NCBI GenBank assembly: GCA_963712955.1
Contig: CAVQKF010000020.1
Location: 1-64,000 of the forward strand
Direction: 5' to 3'
From: DATFVJ01 sp963712955
GTDB taxonomy: Bacteria; Actinomycetota; Actinomycetes; Streptosporangiales; Streptosporangiaceae
DNA: 64,000 bases
Below the pieces are notes generated by a model. It ran no database searches. It was not told where the DNA came from and was given only the letters and a program-made list of their open reading frames with translations. The translations under genes were made by a program, and so were the position numbers. Shown here piece by piece: positions 27,966 to 36,820 of this stretch (position 1 is the first letter of the stretch; the number at the start of each line of letters is the position of its first letter).

Positions 27966-28661
27966 TTGGAACGCCTGCGTCGGACCGCACCCCACCCGCT
28001 GCTGCCCGCGTCCATCCGTCCCCTGGCCGCTGCGCTTGTCGGGTTCTGCGTAGTGCTCACGGTACTCCTTGGAGCGTGGTTCGCGGGCCAGACGCGGGCG
28101 GGATGGTTAGACTCGTCGGTCGACGGCCGGGTTCAGGGCCTCATCGGCTGGCATCCGACGGTGGCTTACCTCGTGAACCTCGGTGTTCCGGTCTCGGCGA
28201 CCATCATGAGCGCGGCGTTGTTCGTCGCCTGCCTGGTGACGCGGAGAGGTCGGGGGGCTGTACTTGTGGTGGTAGCCGTGCCCGCCGCCGTGGCCCTCAC
28301 CGAACTGCTAAAACCTCTCATCGACCGGACGTTGACTGGCTTCTTGGTCTTTCCCAGCGGACATTCCACCGGCATATTCGCGGTGGTGGTCGCCTTTGCG
28401 GTGCTGCTCATCGACCCGCCCCGCCCGCGGATCCGTGCGCTCGTCCGCGTGCTCCTCGCGCTTATCGCCTTGCTCGCTGCGGTCGCCGTCGCCGTCGCAC
28501 TCGTGGCCTTGCGCTGGCACTACGCCACCGACACGGTGGCGGGAGCGGCAGTCGGCACCACGGTCGTGCTGGCGACGGCACTCACGCTCGACTTGGTCTG
28601 CGCGCGGCCGAAGACAAGCCGGTCGTCAGGCGACCCCGGCAGTCAGGCCAAGGCCAAATAG
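27966..28661 (+). CDS. PAP2-family membrane phosphatase
   Basis: This 231-residue protein has about six hydrophobic segments and the three PAP2 phosphatase motifs: KPLIDRTLTG (motif 1, reduced), FPSGHSTG (motif 2), and RWHYATDTVAG (motif 3, with the catalytic His and Asp). It would remove phosphate from lipid phosphates or lipid pyrophosphates at the membrane. The start used is a TTG at 27966, since no ATG lies nearby in frame; this choice is uncertain. A hairpin terminator follows at 28701. Confidence 0.82.
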   Translation: MERLRRTAPHPLLPASIRPLAAALVGFCVVLTVLLGAWFAGQTRAGWLDSSVDGRVQGLIGWHPTVAYLVNLGVPVSATIMSAALFVACLVTRRGRGAVLVVVAVPAAVALTELLKPLIDRTLTGFLVFPSGHSTGIFAVVVAFAVLLIDPPRPRIRALVRVLLALIALLAAVAVAVALVALRWHYATDTVAGAAVGTTVVLATALTLDLVCARPKTSRSSGDPGSQAKAK

Positions 28662-28700
28662 ACGCGGGCGAAGCGCAAGCCGCAGTAGCCGCACGGGGTG

Positions 28701-28733
28701 AGGCCCGGTCACTGACAGCAGGTAGCCGGGCCT
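28701..28733 (+). terminator. Hairpin terminator after the PAP2 gene
   Basis: AGGCCCGG (28701-28708) pairs with CCGGGCCT (28726-28733) across a 17-base loop and is followed by TTGC. It lies 40 bases after the PAP2 stop and 160 bases before the convergent iolD stop. Confidence 0.5.
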
Positions 28734-28892
28734 TTGCTTGTGGGCTACGCGGCATTGCTGCCGATGCGGGCAAAGCGCCTGATCAGCCTGCGCCTGCCGA
28801 CCTTTTTCACTCCGAATCTTTCCGATCTAGTCCTGGTATGAGCGTGACAGTCACCCTCCAGCCGCGGCTCGCAGGCCAGCCCCGGTGACGGG

Positions 28893-30767
28893 CTACAGGT
28901 AGGGGCGCTGGCTGCGCTTTGCCAATTCGTAAGCGGCCCGTGCCTCGCGGGTGGCCTGCAGTGAGGAGACTTCCGCGACGGGCACATCCCACCACGCGCC
29001 GCTGTCCGGCGCCGGTATCAGCGGATCGGTCTCGATGTGCACGAGGGTGATGCGGTCCGACGCGCGCGCCTTCACCAGCGCCGAGCGGAACTCGGCCACC
29101 GTGCCGGCCCGCAGCACGTCCACGCCCAGGCTCTCCGCGTTGGCCGCGAGGTCCACAGGCAGATAGTCGCCGTCCAGGCGGCCGCTCGCGCCACGGTACC
29201 GGTAGCTGGTGCCGAAGCGCTGCGATCCGAGCGACTCCGACAGGCCGCCGATGGAGGCGAATCCGTGGTTCTGCACCAGGACGACGACGAGCTTGACCCG
29301 CTCCTGCACCGCGGTCACAAGCTCCTGCGCCATCATCAGGTACGATCCGTCGCCGACGAGCACGAAGACCTCGCGCTGCGGCGCGGCCATCTTCGCGCCG
29401 AGGCCACCGGCGATCTCATATCCCATGCAGGAGTAGCCGTACTCCACGTGGTAGCCCAATGGGTCGCGGGCCCGCCACAGCTTGTGCAGGTCACCGGGCA
29501 TCGAGCCGGCCGCGGCCAGCACGATGTCGGTGGCGGCGGCGACCTCGTTGACGACGCCGAGCACCTCGGCCTGAGCGGGCCGCGGACTGTGCGCGGTGGT
29601 GTAGGCCTTCTCCACCGTGGCATCCCACTGTGCGGCGAGGTCACGTGCCCGCTGGCGGTAGCCGGGATCAACCGACCAGCCAGCGGTCGCCGCCGTGAGC
29701 GCGGCGAGCGCGGCCCGCGCGTCGGCCACGACCGCGACCCCTGCGTGCTTGGCCGCGTCGAACGCGGCCACGTTGACGTTGACGAACCGGACGTCGGGCG
29801 CGGCGAAGACACTGCGGGAGGCGGTCGTGAAATCGGTCCAGCGGGTGCCGATGCCGATGACGACGTCGGCCTCACGGGCGAGCGTGTTGGCGGCGGTTGT
29901 TCCGGTCGCGCCGATCGCACCGACACTGGCGGGGTCGTCGTAGCGAAGCGCGCCCTTCCCGGCCTGGGTCACGGCGACGGGGATGCCCGTGGCGGCCGCG
30001 AACGTCCGCAGCGCCTCGGTGGCCTGCGAGTAGATGACGCCCCCTCCGGCCACGACGAGCGGCCGGCGGGCCGACCGGATGAGGGTGACCGCCCGGCTGA
30101 GGGCGGCAGGCTCGGGTACCGGCCGCGCGACGTGCCAGACGCGCTCGGCGAAGAGCTCGGCCGGCCAGTCGTAGGCCTCCGTGGCAGCGTCCTGCGGCAG
30201 GGCGACGGTCACGGCGCCGGTCTCGGCCGGATCGGCCAGTACCCGCATCGCCGCGAGCAGCGCGGACGGCAGCTGCTCTGGCCGCAGGACGCGATCGAAG
30301 AATCGCGACACGGGCCGTAGTGCGTCGTTGACGCTCACGTCGTGGCTCGCCTGATCCTCGAGTTGCTGCAGGACCGGGCTCGCGACCCTGGTCGCGAAGA
30401 TGTCGCCGGGCAGCAACAGGACGGGAAGCCGGTTGATGGTGGCCAGCGCGGCTCCGGTCACCATGTTGGTCGCGCCCGGGCCGATTGAGGATGTGCAGGC
30501 CAGTGTGGACAGCCTGTTGCTCGTGCGTGCGAAGGCGGCAGCGGCGTGCACCATCGCCTGCTCGTTGCGCGCCTGCAGGTAGGGCAGCGCGGCGGGGTCG
30601 GCGAGCTCCGACTCGAGCAGTGCCTCGCCGACCCCGGCCACGTTGCCGTGGCCGAAGATCCCGAAGCATCCGGCGATGAGCCGGTGGCGCACACCGTCAC
30701 GCTCGCTGCGCTGTGCCGCGAGGAACCGGACGAGCGCCTGGCCCACCGTCAGCCGGATCGTCGTCAT
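28893..30767 (-). CDS. iolD: 3D-(3,5/4)-trihydroxycyclohexane-1,2-dione hydrolase
   Basis: This 624-residue ThDP-dependent enzyme opens the ring of the trione formed by IolE in myo-inositol breakdown. The order is the N-terminal Pyr domain (GCFGIFGHGNVAGVGEALLE with the catalytic Glu in LQARNEQAMVHAAAAF), a central domain, and the C-terminal PP domain with GDGSYLMMAQELVTA and VQNHGFASIGG. I chose the ATG at 30767, which overlaps the iolB stop (ATGA) and has GGAG upstream; the open frame extends much further in non-coding sequence. It is the last gene of the operon iolG-iolE-iolC-iolB-iolD. A 145-bp piece of it is duplicated at 23136. Confidence 0.93.
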   Translation of the reverse strand: MTTIRLTVGQALVRFLAAQRSERDGVRHRLIAGCFGIFGHGNVAGVGEALLESELADPAALPYLQARNEQAMVHAAAAFARTSNRLSTLACTSSIGPGATNMVTGAALATINRLPVLLLPGDIFATRVASPVLQQLEDQASHDVSVNDALRPVSRFFDRVLRPEQLPSALLAAMRVLADPAETGAVTVALPQDAATEAYDWPAELFAERVWHVARPVPEPAALSRAVTLIRSARRPLVVAGGGVIYSQATEALRTFAAATGIPVAVTQAGKGALRYDDPASVGAIGATGTTAANTLAREADVVIGIGTRWTDFTTASRSVFAAPDVRFVNVNVAAFDAAKHAGVAVVADARAALAALTAATAGWSVDPGYRQRARDLAAQWDATVEKAYTTAHSPRPAQAEVLGVVNEVAAATDIVLAAAGSMPGDLHKLWRARDPLGYHVEYGYSCMGYEIAGGLGAKMAAPQREVFVLVGDGSYLMMAQELVTAVQERVKLVVVLVQNHGFASIGGLSESLGSQRFGTSYRYRGASGRLDGDYLPVDLAANAESLGVDVLRAGTVAEFRSALVKARASDRITLVHIETDPLIPAPDSGAWWDVPVAEVSSLQATREARAAYELAKRSQRPYL

Positions 30768-31713
30768 GATCGCTGCTCCGCCCTTGTCATCGGAAGCCGC
30801 GGGTCGACCGCCAGGTCCTTCCAGGTGCTCCTCACCCAGGTGTGGGCGGGGTCGTCGCAGGCCAGCCACTCGCGCCGCCCCGGTCCCGCCATCACGTTCA
30901 GGTAGTAGAGGTCGTAACCGGGCGCCGCCATCGACGGTCCGTGCCAGCCATGCGGAATGACGACGACGTCGCCCGTGCGGACCTCGGCAAGGATGTCGGC
31001 CGGCCTCTCCGGCGTGCCGTACACACGCTGGTAGGCGATCCCGGCGCCGGCGCCGGCGCCGACGCCGACGCCGGCGCCGGCCGGGCCAGCCGCGGACCCC
31101 GCCGGGCCGGCCACGGACCCGGCCGGGCCGGGCGCGCCCGCGGCGACTTCGAAGTAGTAGATCTCCTCGAGCACGCTCTCGCCCGGCCGGTCCTCGTCGT
31201 GCTTGTGCGGCGGATAGGAGGACCAGTTGGCGGACGGAGTGAGCACCTCGCACGCGATGAGCCTGTCCGCGTCCAGAACGCCGGGCATGGCGAACTTGTT
31301 GACCTGCCTGGAGCAGAGCCGGCTCCACGCAGCTCCACAGCGACCTCGCACGCGCGCACATGGCGGAACGGCAGTCGGCGTCGCGCGCGGGCGCGGGTGA
31401 GGGCGAACCGGCCACCTCCCGCGCTGGTCAGGAGCAGCCCGCTGTCACGCGGGACATATGCGCAGTCGCTCACGGCCGCGAATACGCCAGGCCGGCCAGC
31501 GAGTTCGGCCCTGCCGTCGCCCGACTCGACCACGCACGAGCCGGCCAGCGGCAGCACCACGGCCTCGAAGTCGTCGGCGGCGCGGGCGTAGCAGCCGCCG
31601 GGCGCCAGCTCGACCACGTGCAGGCCGGAAAAATCCCAGCCCGCGCTGTGCGGGGTGACCAGGACAGTCTCCGGCGGCTCGCCTGTGCTTCCGGCTGGAA
31701 GGTGCCAGGTCAT
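30764..31713 (-). pseudogene. iolB: 5-deoxy-glucuronate isomerase, one frameshift
   Basis: IolB converts 5-deoxy-glucuronate to 5-keto-2-deoxygluconate. The N-terminal half starts MTWHLPAGSTGEPPETVLVT and reads through SGLHVVELAPGG. After one frame change near 31320 the C-terminal half reads QVNKFAMPGVLDADRLIACE and then SSYPPHKHDE, the metal-binding His motif, and VVIPHGWHGPSMAAPGYDLY. About 30 extra Gly/Ala/Pro/Val residues (31040-31140) are inserted between the His motif and PHGWHG. The ATG at 31713 overlaps the stop of an upstream remnant, and the stop overlaps iolD. Identification is clear; the frameshift would stop production as read. Confidence 0.85.
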
Positions 31714-31847
31714 GACCTCGTCCATCCCTTCGACAACGGGCAGCTGCCGAGCAGGGGCAGGCGCCGGGGTGCGGCGGCCCGTGCCGCGACCGCCTCGGGC
31801 CTGGTCGCCCGGAGTTCGCGCAGCTGCTCGAACCGCTCGTCAAACAT
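31710..31847 (-). pseudogene. Remnant of an inositol-pathway aldolase (Cgl0159-like)
   Basis: Only 45 residues remain: MFDERFEQLRELRATRPEAV then about 25 more, then a stop that overlaps the iolB ATG. The beginning matches what I recall of the (beta/alpha)8 aldolase-like proteins (Cgl0159 type) found between iolC and iolB in actinobacteria, which are about 290-300 residues long. The ATG at 31847 overlaps the iolC stop by eight bases, as an operon member should. An internal deletion of roughly 750 bases would explain it. The family assignment rests on a short stretch and on position. Confidence 0.5.
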
Positions 31848-32787
31848 GGGCTGTCTCAAGGAACTGCTCGACCTCGGCGGACGTCGGCATCGCCGATGAG
31901 CACTCGAGCCGCGTCGCCACAATGGCGCCCGCCGCGTTGGCGAACCTGATCGTCCGCTCGAGCGGCCAGCCGGCCAGCAGCCCATGGCAGAGGGCCCCGC
32001 CGAACCCGTCTCCCGCACCCAGGCCGTTGACGACCTTCACGGGGATCGGCGGGACCTCGACCACGGCGGCAGGCGTGGCGGCGAGTACGCCCCGCGGGCC
32101 CTGCTTGACGACGGCGAGCTGGACCCCGAGCTCGAGAAGCATGTCAGCGGCCGGCCGTGGGTCGCGCGCACCGACCGCGGTCTCGCACTCGTCGAGGTTG
32201 CCCACCGCGACGGTGACGTTGGCAAGCGCCGCCCGCATCTGCGTGCGTGCCTCCTCCCTCGATGCCCAGAAGACCGGCCGGTAGTCGAGATCGAGCACGG
32301 TGAGCGGCGCACGCCCGCGCGCCGCCCAGGCGGCGGCATGCGCGGCCCGGCTCGGTTCCTGCGACAGCCCGGTCCCTGTCGCCCACAGCAGCCGGGCGGA
32401 CCTGATCGCCTCAGCCGGCAGCTCCCCGGGCCTTATCTCCAGGTCGGGTGCCTTCGGGTAGCGGTAGAACCAGATCGGGAAATTGTCCGGCGGGAAGATC
32501 TCGCAGAAGGTGAGCGGCGTGGGCAGCCAGGGAACGGCCGACACGAACGCGTCGTCCACGCCAAGCCGGCGCAGTTCCCTGTGCACGTACCTGCCGAATG
32601 GATCGTCGCCGGTGCGGGTGATGACCGCCGACCGGCGGCCGTGCCTCGCGGCCGCGACCGCGACGTTGGTCGCGCTGCCGCCGAGGAACTTGCGGAACGT
32701 CTCGACGTCCTGCAGGCCGACCCCGGCCTGCAGCGGATAGATGTCGACGCCGACCCTGCCGATGGTCAGCACGTCGTAGGCCGCCAT
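31840..32787 (-). CDS. iolC: 5-dehydro-2-deoxygluconokinase
   Basis: This 315-residue PfkB-family kinase phosphorylates 5-keto-2-deoxygluconate in inositol catabolism. Markers are the N-terminal VLTIGRVGVDIYPLQAGVGL, the GG motif in KFLGGSATNVAVAAARHG, and the C-terminal VVNGLGAGDGFGGAL, where GAGD provides the catalytic Asp. YPKAPDLEI is typical of IolC. Its ATG at 32787 shares a base with the iolE stop (TGATG). The frame is intact, unlike several neighbours. The product would normally go to an aldolase whose gene here is only a remnant. Confidence 0.92.
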   Translation of the reverse strand: MAAYDVLTIGRVGVDIYPLQAGVGLQDVETFRKFLGGSATNVAVAAARHGRRSAVITRTGDDPFGRYVHRELRRLGVDDAFVSAVPWLPTPLTFCEIFPPDNFPIWFYRYPKAPDLEIRPGELPAEAIRSARLLWATGTGLSQEPSRAAHAAAWAARGRAPLTVLDLDYRPVFWASREEARTQMRAALANVTVAVGNLDECETAVGARDPRPAADMLLELGVQLAVVKQGPRGVLAATPAAVVEVPPIPVKVVNGLGAGDGFGGALCHGLLAGWPLERTIRFANAAGAIVATRLECSSAMPTSAEVEQFLETAHV

Positions 32788-33656
32788 CAGGGCAGGCTCC
32801 GCAGGTAGGCCACGCTGGCCCGCACGTCCGCCACCGGCCCCTCGCCCTCGGGCTCCGCGAGCAGGACCGTGTCCTGCTCGAGCACGTACCAGCCGTCGTA
32901 GCCGGTGGCTTTCAGCGCCGTGATGAGGCCCGCGATGTCCACGTCACCCCGGCCGAGCGGACGGTACATGCCGTCGGCGACCGCATCCGCGTAGCCGACC
33001 TCGCCGTCGCGCACCCGGCTCGCCAGGTCGGCGTCAACGTCCTTGAGGTGGGTGTGCGCCACGCGGTCGCCCGCCTGCCGCGCGAGTTCGGCCGGGTCCG
33101 CGCCGCCGATGAGAAGGTGCCCCGAGTCCAGGCAGAGCGCGACCGTGGACCCGTCGAGCACCCGGTTCACCTCGTCGGGCGCCTCGATGACCGTGCCGAC
33201 ATGCGGGTGCAAAGTTGCGAGAACGCCGCGGTCGGCTGCGCGCGCGGCGAGCCGGTCCAGGTTGGTGAGCAGCGTCTTCCACCCGTCGCGGTCGAGCCGC
33301 AGCCGCGTGTCGTAACCTTCGAGCCCTGTCGCGGCGGCGAGCACGAGGACATCGGCATCCGCGGCCACGAAGTCGTCAAGTGCCCGGTCGGCCTGCGGCA
33401 GCGGGTCGGCCGCGGGGTCGTGCAGGACGACGGGTACGAAACCGCCGGCCGCCGCGAGACCATAGCACCGGAGCGTGGCGGCCCTCCTGGCTGGCTCGCC
33501 GGGCAGGAAGCCGTCAGGTCCGAGCTCGGTCGCCGTGAACCCCAGGGCGCGCATCTCGCTCAGCACCCGGTCCGGCCGCATCTGGTAACCCCAGCCAGGC
33601 ACCTCACAGACGCCCCACGAGATCGGTGCCCCGGCGAGGCGCAGCGCCGTGTTCAC
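32787..33656 (-). CDS. iolE: Inosose dehydratase/isomerase-type TIM-barrel protein
   Basis: This 289-residue protein belongs to the AP-endonuclease-2-like sugar isomerase family. The N-terminal LAGAPISWGVCEVPGWGYQM, the metal-ligand segments LATLHPHVGT and ALCLDSGHLLIGG, and VAHTHLKDVD agree with inositol-pathway IolE/IolH/IolI members. IolE, which dehydrates 2-keto-myo-inositol, is the most likely role because the operon has no other candidate, but IolI cannot be excluded. I chose the GTG at 33656: GGAGG lies seven bases upstream, and it overlaps the iolG stop (GTGA). Confidence 0.75.
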   Translation of the reverse strand: MNTALRLAGAPISWGVCEVPGWGYQMRPDRVLSEMRALGFTATELGPDGFLPGEPARRAATLRCYGLAAAGGFVPVVLHDPAADPLPQADRALDDFVAADADVLVLAAATGLEGYDTRLRLDRDGWKTLLTNLDRLAARAADRGVLATLHPHVGTVIEAPDEVNRVLDGSTVALCLDSGHLLIGGADPAELARQAGDRVAHTHLKDVDADLASRVRDGEVGYADAVADGMYRPLGRGDVDIAGLITALKATGYDGWYVLEQDTVLLAEPEGEGPVADVRASVAYLRSLP

Positions 33657-34653
33657 CGCCGGACCTCCGCCACCCGCACCGGTTCGTGCCTTGCGCGCGA
33701 GACCTCGCACGCCTCGGCGATGTAGAACGCCTCAAGTGCGTCCTGTACGGTGCACGGGCTCTGGCCGCCATCGGCGGCAAGTCTCACGAAGGCCGCGAGC
33801 TCGGCGGCATAGGCGTCGCGGAACCGCTCGATGAACAGCGGGTACGGCGTGCCGCAGGGAAAGGTGACGCCCGGCTGCGCCGAGCGCAGCGGGACACGGT
33901 CGTCGAGACCGGCGCTGATGCTGTCCTTCGAGCCGAGAACCTCGAGCCGGACGTCGCAGCCTGCCCCGTTGTAACGGGTGTTGGAGACGATCGCCAGGCT
34001 GTCGTCGCTCAGGGTGAGCATCGCGGACAGCGTGTCGACGTCGCCGGCGTGGCGGAAGAAGTCCGCGCCGCGGTTGGCGCCGACAGCATAGACCTCCACC
34101 ACCTCGCGGCCGGTGACCCAGCGGATCGCGTCGAAGTCGTGCACGCCGCAGTCACGGAACATGCCACCCGACGAGGCCACGTATTGCCGGGTGGGTGGTC
34201 CGGGTCGAGCGTCGTGGCCCGCAGCGTGTGCACCCAGCCGAGTGAGCCCGAGCGCGCCGCCTCGCGCGCGGCGATGTAGCCCGCGTCGAAACGGCGCTGG
34301 AAGCCGATCTGGACGTCGGCCGCGGCGCCGGTCGTTCTGTTGATCACGTCCAGGGTGCCATCGATGTCAGGCGCGACGGGTTTCTCGCAGAAGACAGGAA
34401 GGTCCGCGTGCACCCCGCGCACGATGAACTCGGGGTGTGCGTCCGTCGCGGTGGCGACGACGAGCGCGTCGATGCCGCTGTCAAACAGCGCGCCGGGGGA
34501 GTAAGCCACCTCGATGCCGAGCCGCCGCGCGACATCACCTGCGCGGGCCGGGTCCGCATCGGCCACGATCACGGAGTCGACGGCGGGGAGCCGGCGCAGC
34601 GTGTCGGCGTGAAACGCCCCTATGCGCCCAACGCCTGCGAGTCCAATGCGCAT
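33653..34653 (-). pseudogene. iolG: Inositol 2-dehydrogenase, one frameshift
   Basis: IolG oxidises myo-inositol to 2-keto-myo-inositol. The N-terminal part starts MRIGLAGVGRIGAFHADTLR, with the Rossmann GxGxxG, and continues to the dehydrogenase motif LPVFCEKPVAPDI. After one frame change near 34190 the C-terminal part reads SSGGMFRDCGVHDFDAIRWV, which carries the catalytic Asp-x3-His-Asp, and ends in an intact stop overlapping iolE. It is the first gene of the iol operon. As read, the product would be cut at about 155 of 333 residues. Identification is secure; whether the shift is real is not. Confidence 0.85.
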
Positions 34654-34801
34654 GGAGTGTCCTCACTGGGGCCAGTGTGGCAGGGCCGGTGCCCGGCTTT
34701 GCACGTGGCGCCGGGTCCCGGGTGTCTCGCCCGGACGGCTGCGCGGCATCCGGCCTTCGCGGCGGCACGACTGCGGTACTGGCCGTTTCACGGGGATCAG
34801 G

Positions 34802-35690
34802 TCATCCGCTTGTGGCGAGATCTGGGCTTCCTGCCTGGGAGAGCTCGGGGAAGGCTCTTCGCAGCGCGAGCTGCCAGTGACCGATCGGCTCGACCCCGGC
34901 CCGTGCCAAGCGGCCGTGCCCGAGCACGCTGTAGGCCGGCCGCTGCGCGGGGCGCGGGAACGCGCTGCTCGTCGTCGGCCTGACGCGGGTAGGGTCGGCG
35001 CCGAGCAGCAGGAAGATCTCACGCGAGAACCCGAACCAGGTCGTGTCCCCAGAGCTCGTCGCGTGGTACACGCCGGCCGGGGCGTCCGACCGGACCAGCG
35101 CGATGATCTGGTCCGCCACATCGACCGTCCAGGTCGGCTGGCCCCGCTGGTCGTCCACGACATCAATTGACTGCCGCTCGTGTTCCAGCCTGATCATCGT
35201 GTGCACGAAGTTCGGCCCGTGCGCTCCGTAAAGCCATGCCGTCCGCACCACGTAGCCGATGCCGTCTGGCTGCCCGAGCACGGCCCGTTCTCCAGCAAGC
35301 TTCGTGCGCCCGTAGGCGGTTTGCGGCGCCGGCGCGTCGTCTTCCGCATACGGCCGCGTGGCGCTGCCGTCGAAGACGTAGTCGGTGGACATGTGGACCA
35401 GCCTGACGCCGCCGTCCGCACATGAGGCGGCGAGGTGCGCCGCGCCATGGCCGTTGACCTTCAGCGCGTCGTCCTCGTGGGCCTCGGCATCGTCCACGGC
35501 GGTCCAGGCGGCGCAGTTCACGACGGCATCCGGGCGATGGCGCCGCAGCGCGGCGTGCACGGCGCCGGCGTCCGTCACCTCGAGATCGCGGCGGGTGAGA
35601 CCGGTCACGGTCTCGCCGCGCAGGCGCAGCAGGCGTGACGAGGTCACACCCGAGCATGCCCCCGGCCCCGGTGATCAGCCAGCGGCTCAT
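34802..35690 (-). pseudogene. rmlD: dTDP-4-dehydrorhamnose reductase, one frameshift
   Basis: RmlD makes dTDP-L-rhamnose in the last step. The ATG at 35690 opens SRWLITGAGGMLGCDLV with the NADPH motif. After a frame change near 35640 the rest is open: DAVVNCAAWTAVDDAEAHED, STDYVFDG, and YGRTKLAGE with the catalytic Tyr-x3-Lys. It is followed by a C-terminal part ending at 34802. The ATG overlaps the rmlB stop (TAATG), so rmlA, rmlB and rmlD are probably one operon. Short of the early shift the protein is complete (about 295 residues). Confidence 0.87.
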
Positions 35691-36702
35691 TACGCGTTGC
35701 CAGGTTCCGGTGCCGCAGACGGCGGTGCCGCAGCTTGCTTCAGCGGCTGCCACCAGGCGCGGTTCTCCTCATACCAGCGCACGGTCGGATTTCAGGCCGT
35801 CCTCGAACGGGATGCGCGGTGCGTAGCCCATGGCGCGCAGCACCGAGTCGTCAAGCGAATAGCGGCGGTCGTGGCCCTTGCGGTCGGCGACGGGTGACAC
35901 CATGTCCCAGCCGGCCCCGCACAGGTCGAGCAGCGCCCCGGTCAGCTCGCGGTTGGTCAGTTCCGCGTCGCCGCCGATGTGGTAGACGCCGCCGCGTCGC
36001 CGCGCTCGAGGACAAGCTGGATGCCACGGCAGTGGTCGTCGACATGCACCCAGCCGCGGACGTTGCCGCCGTCGCCGTAGAGCGGGACCCGCTGCCCGTC
36101 GAGCAGGTTCGTGACGAACAGCGGGATGACCTTCTCAGGGAACTGGTAGGGGCCGTAGTTGTTGCAGCAGCGGGTGATGCTCACGTTGAGCCCGTAGGTC
36201 CGCGCGTAGGCCCGGGCGATCAGGTCCCCGCCCGCCTTCGCGGCGGCGTAGGGGGAGTTCGGCTCCAGCGGCGCTTCTTCCGTCCACGATCCGCTCGCGA
36301 CGCTGCCGTAGACCTCATCGGTCGAGACCTGGACCACGCGCCGCACGCCCGCGTCCAGGCACGCCTGCAGCAGAGTCTGGACGCCGGCGACGTTGGTGGT
36401 GATGAACTCGGCAGCGCCGGCGATCGACCTGTCGACATGCGTCTCCGCCGGCGAAGTTGATCACCACGTCATGGCCGGGAACGAGCGAGCCGAGCAGCGC
36501 CGCGTCGCCGATGTCACCGTGAATAAAGCGCAGCCGGGGGCTGGCGGGAGACCGGTTCCAGGTTGGCCAGGTTGCCCGCATAGGTCAGCTTGTCGAGTAC
36601 CGTCACACCCGCCTGCTCGAAACCGGGATAACCGCCTGACAGGAGCGTGCGGACATAGTGCGAGCCGATGAATCCGGCGCCGCCTGTAACCAGGATCCTC
36701 AT
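35690..36702 (-). pseudogene. rmlB: dTDP-glucose 4,6-dehydratase, at least four frameshifts
   Basis: RmlB converts dTDP-glucose to dTDP-4-keto-6-deoxyglucose. The pieces appear in order: MRILVTGGAGFIGSHYVRTL (NAD site), RLRFIHGDIGD, HVDRSIAGAAEFITTNVAGV, and QVSTDEVYGS followed by EPNSPYAAAKAGGDLIARAY with the catalytic Tyr-x3-Lys. VYHIGGDAELTNRELTGALL comes next, then a C-terminal tail ending GNA. Frame changes occur near 36545, 36450, 35993 and 35795. The gene is recognisable over its whole length but would give no product. It is the most damaged of the rml genes. Confidence 0.85.
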
Positions 36703-36820
36703 CGCGGCGACGGCACCCCCGGTCCCGCTGGCCGTAGGGAACGCCGTCTCCCTCCCCACTCTTCAGTACGTGTCAGCACGTGCGCGTGACGTCGGGCGAT
36801 GCCGTGCCTCCGGCACCGCG

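Noticed and set aside
28076..28888. 270-residue open frame overlapping the PAP2 gene
   Set aside because: It is a shifted frame of the PAP2 gene with Arg/Gly-rich composition; the PAP2 frame carries all catalytic motifs.
30768..31415. N-terminal extension of the iolD open frame
   Set aside because: The extra residues are the out-of-frame complement of iolB. The ATG at 30767 with GGAG and a 4-base overlap with iolB is the proper start.
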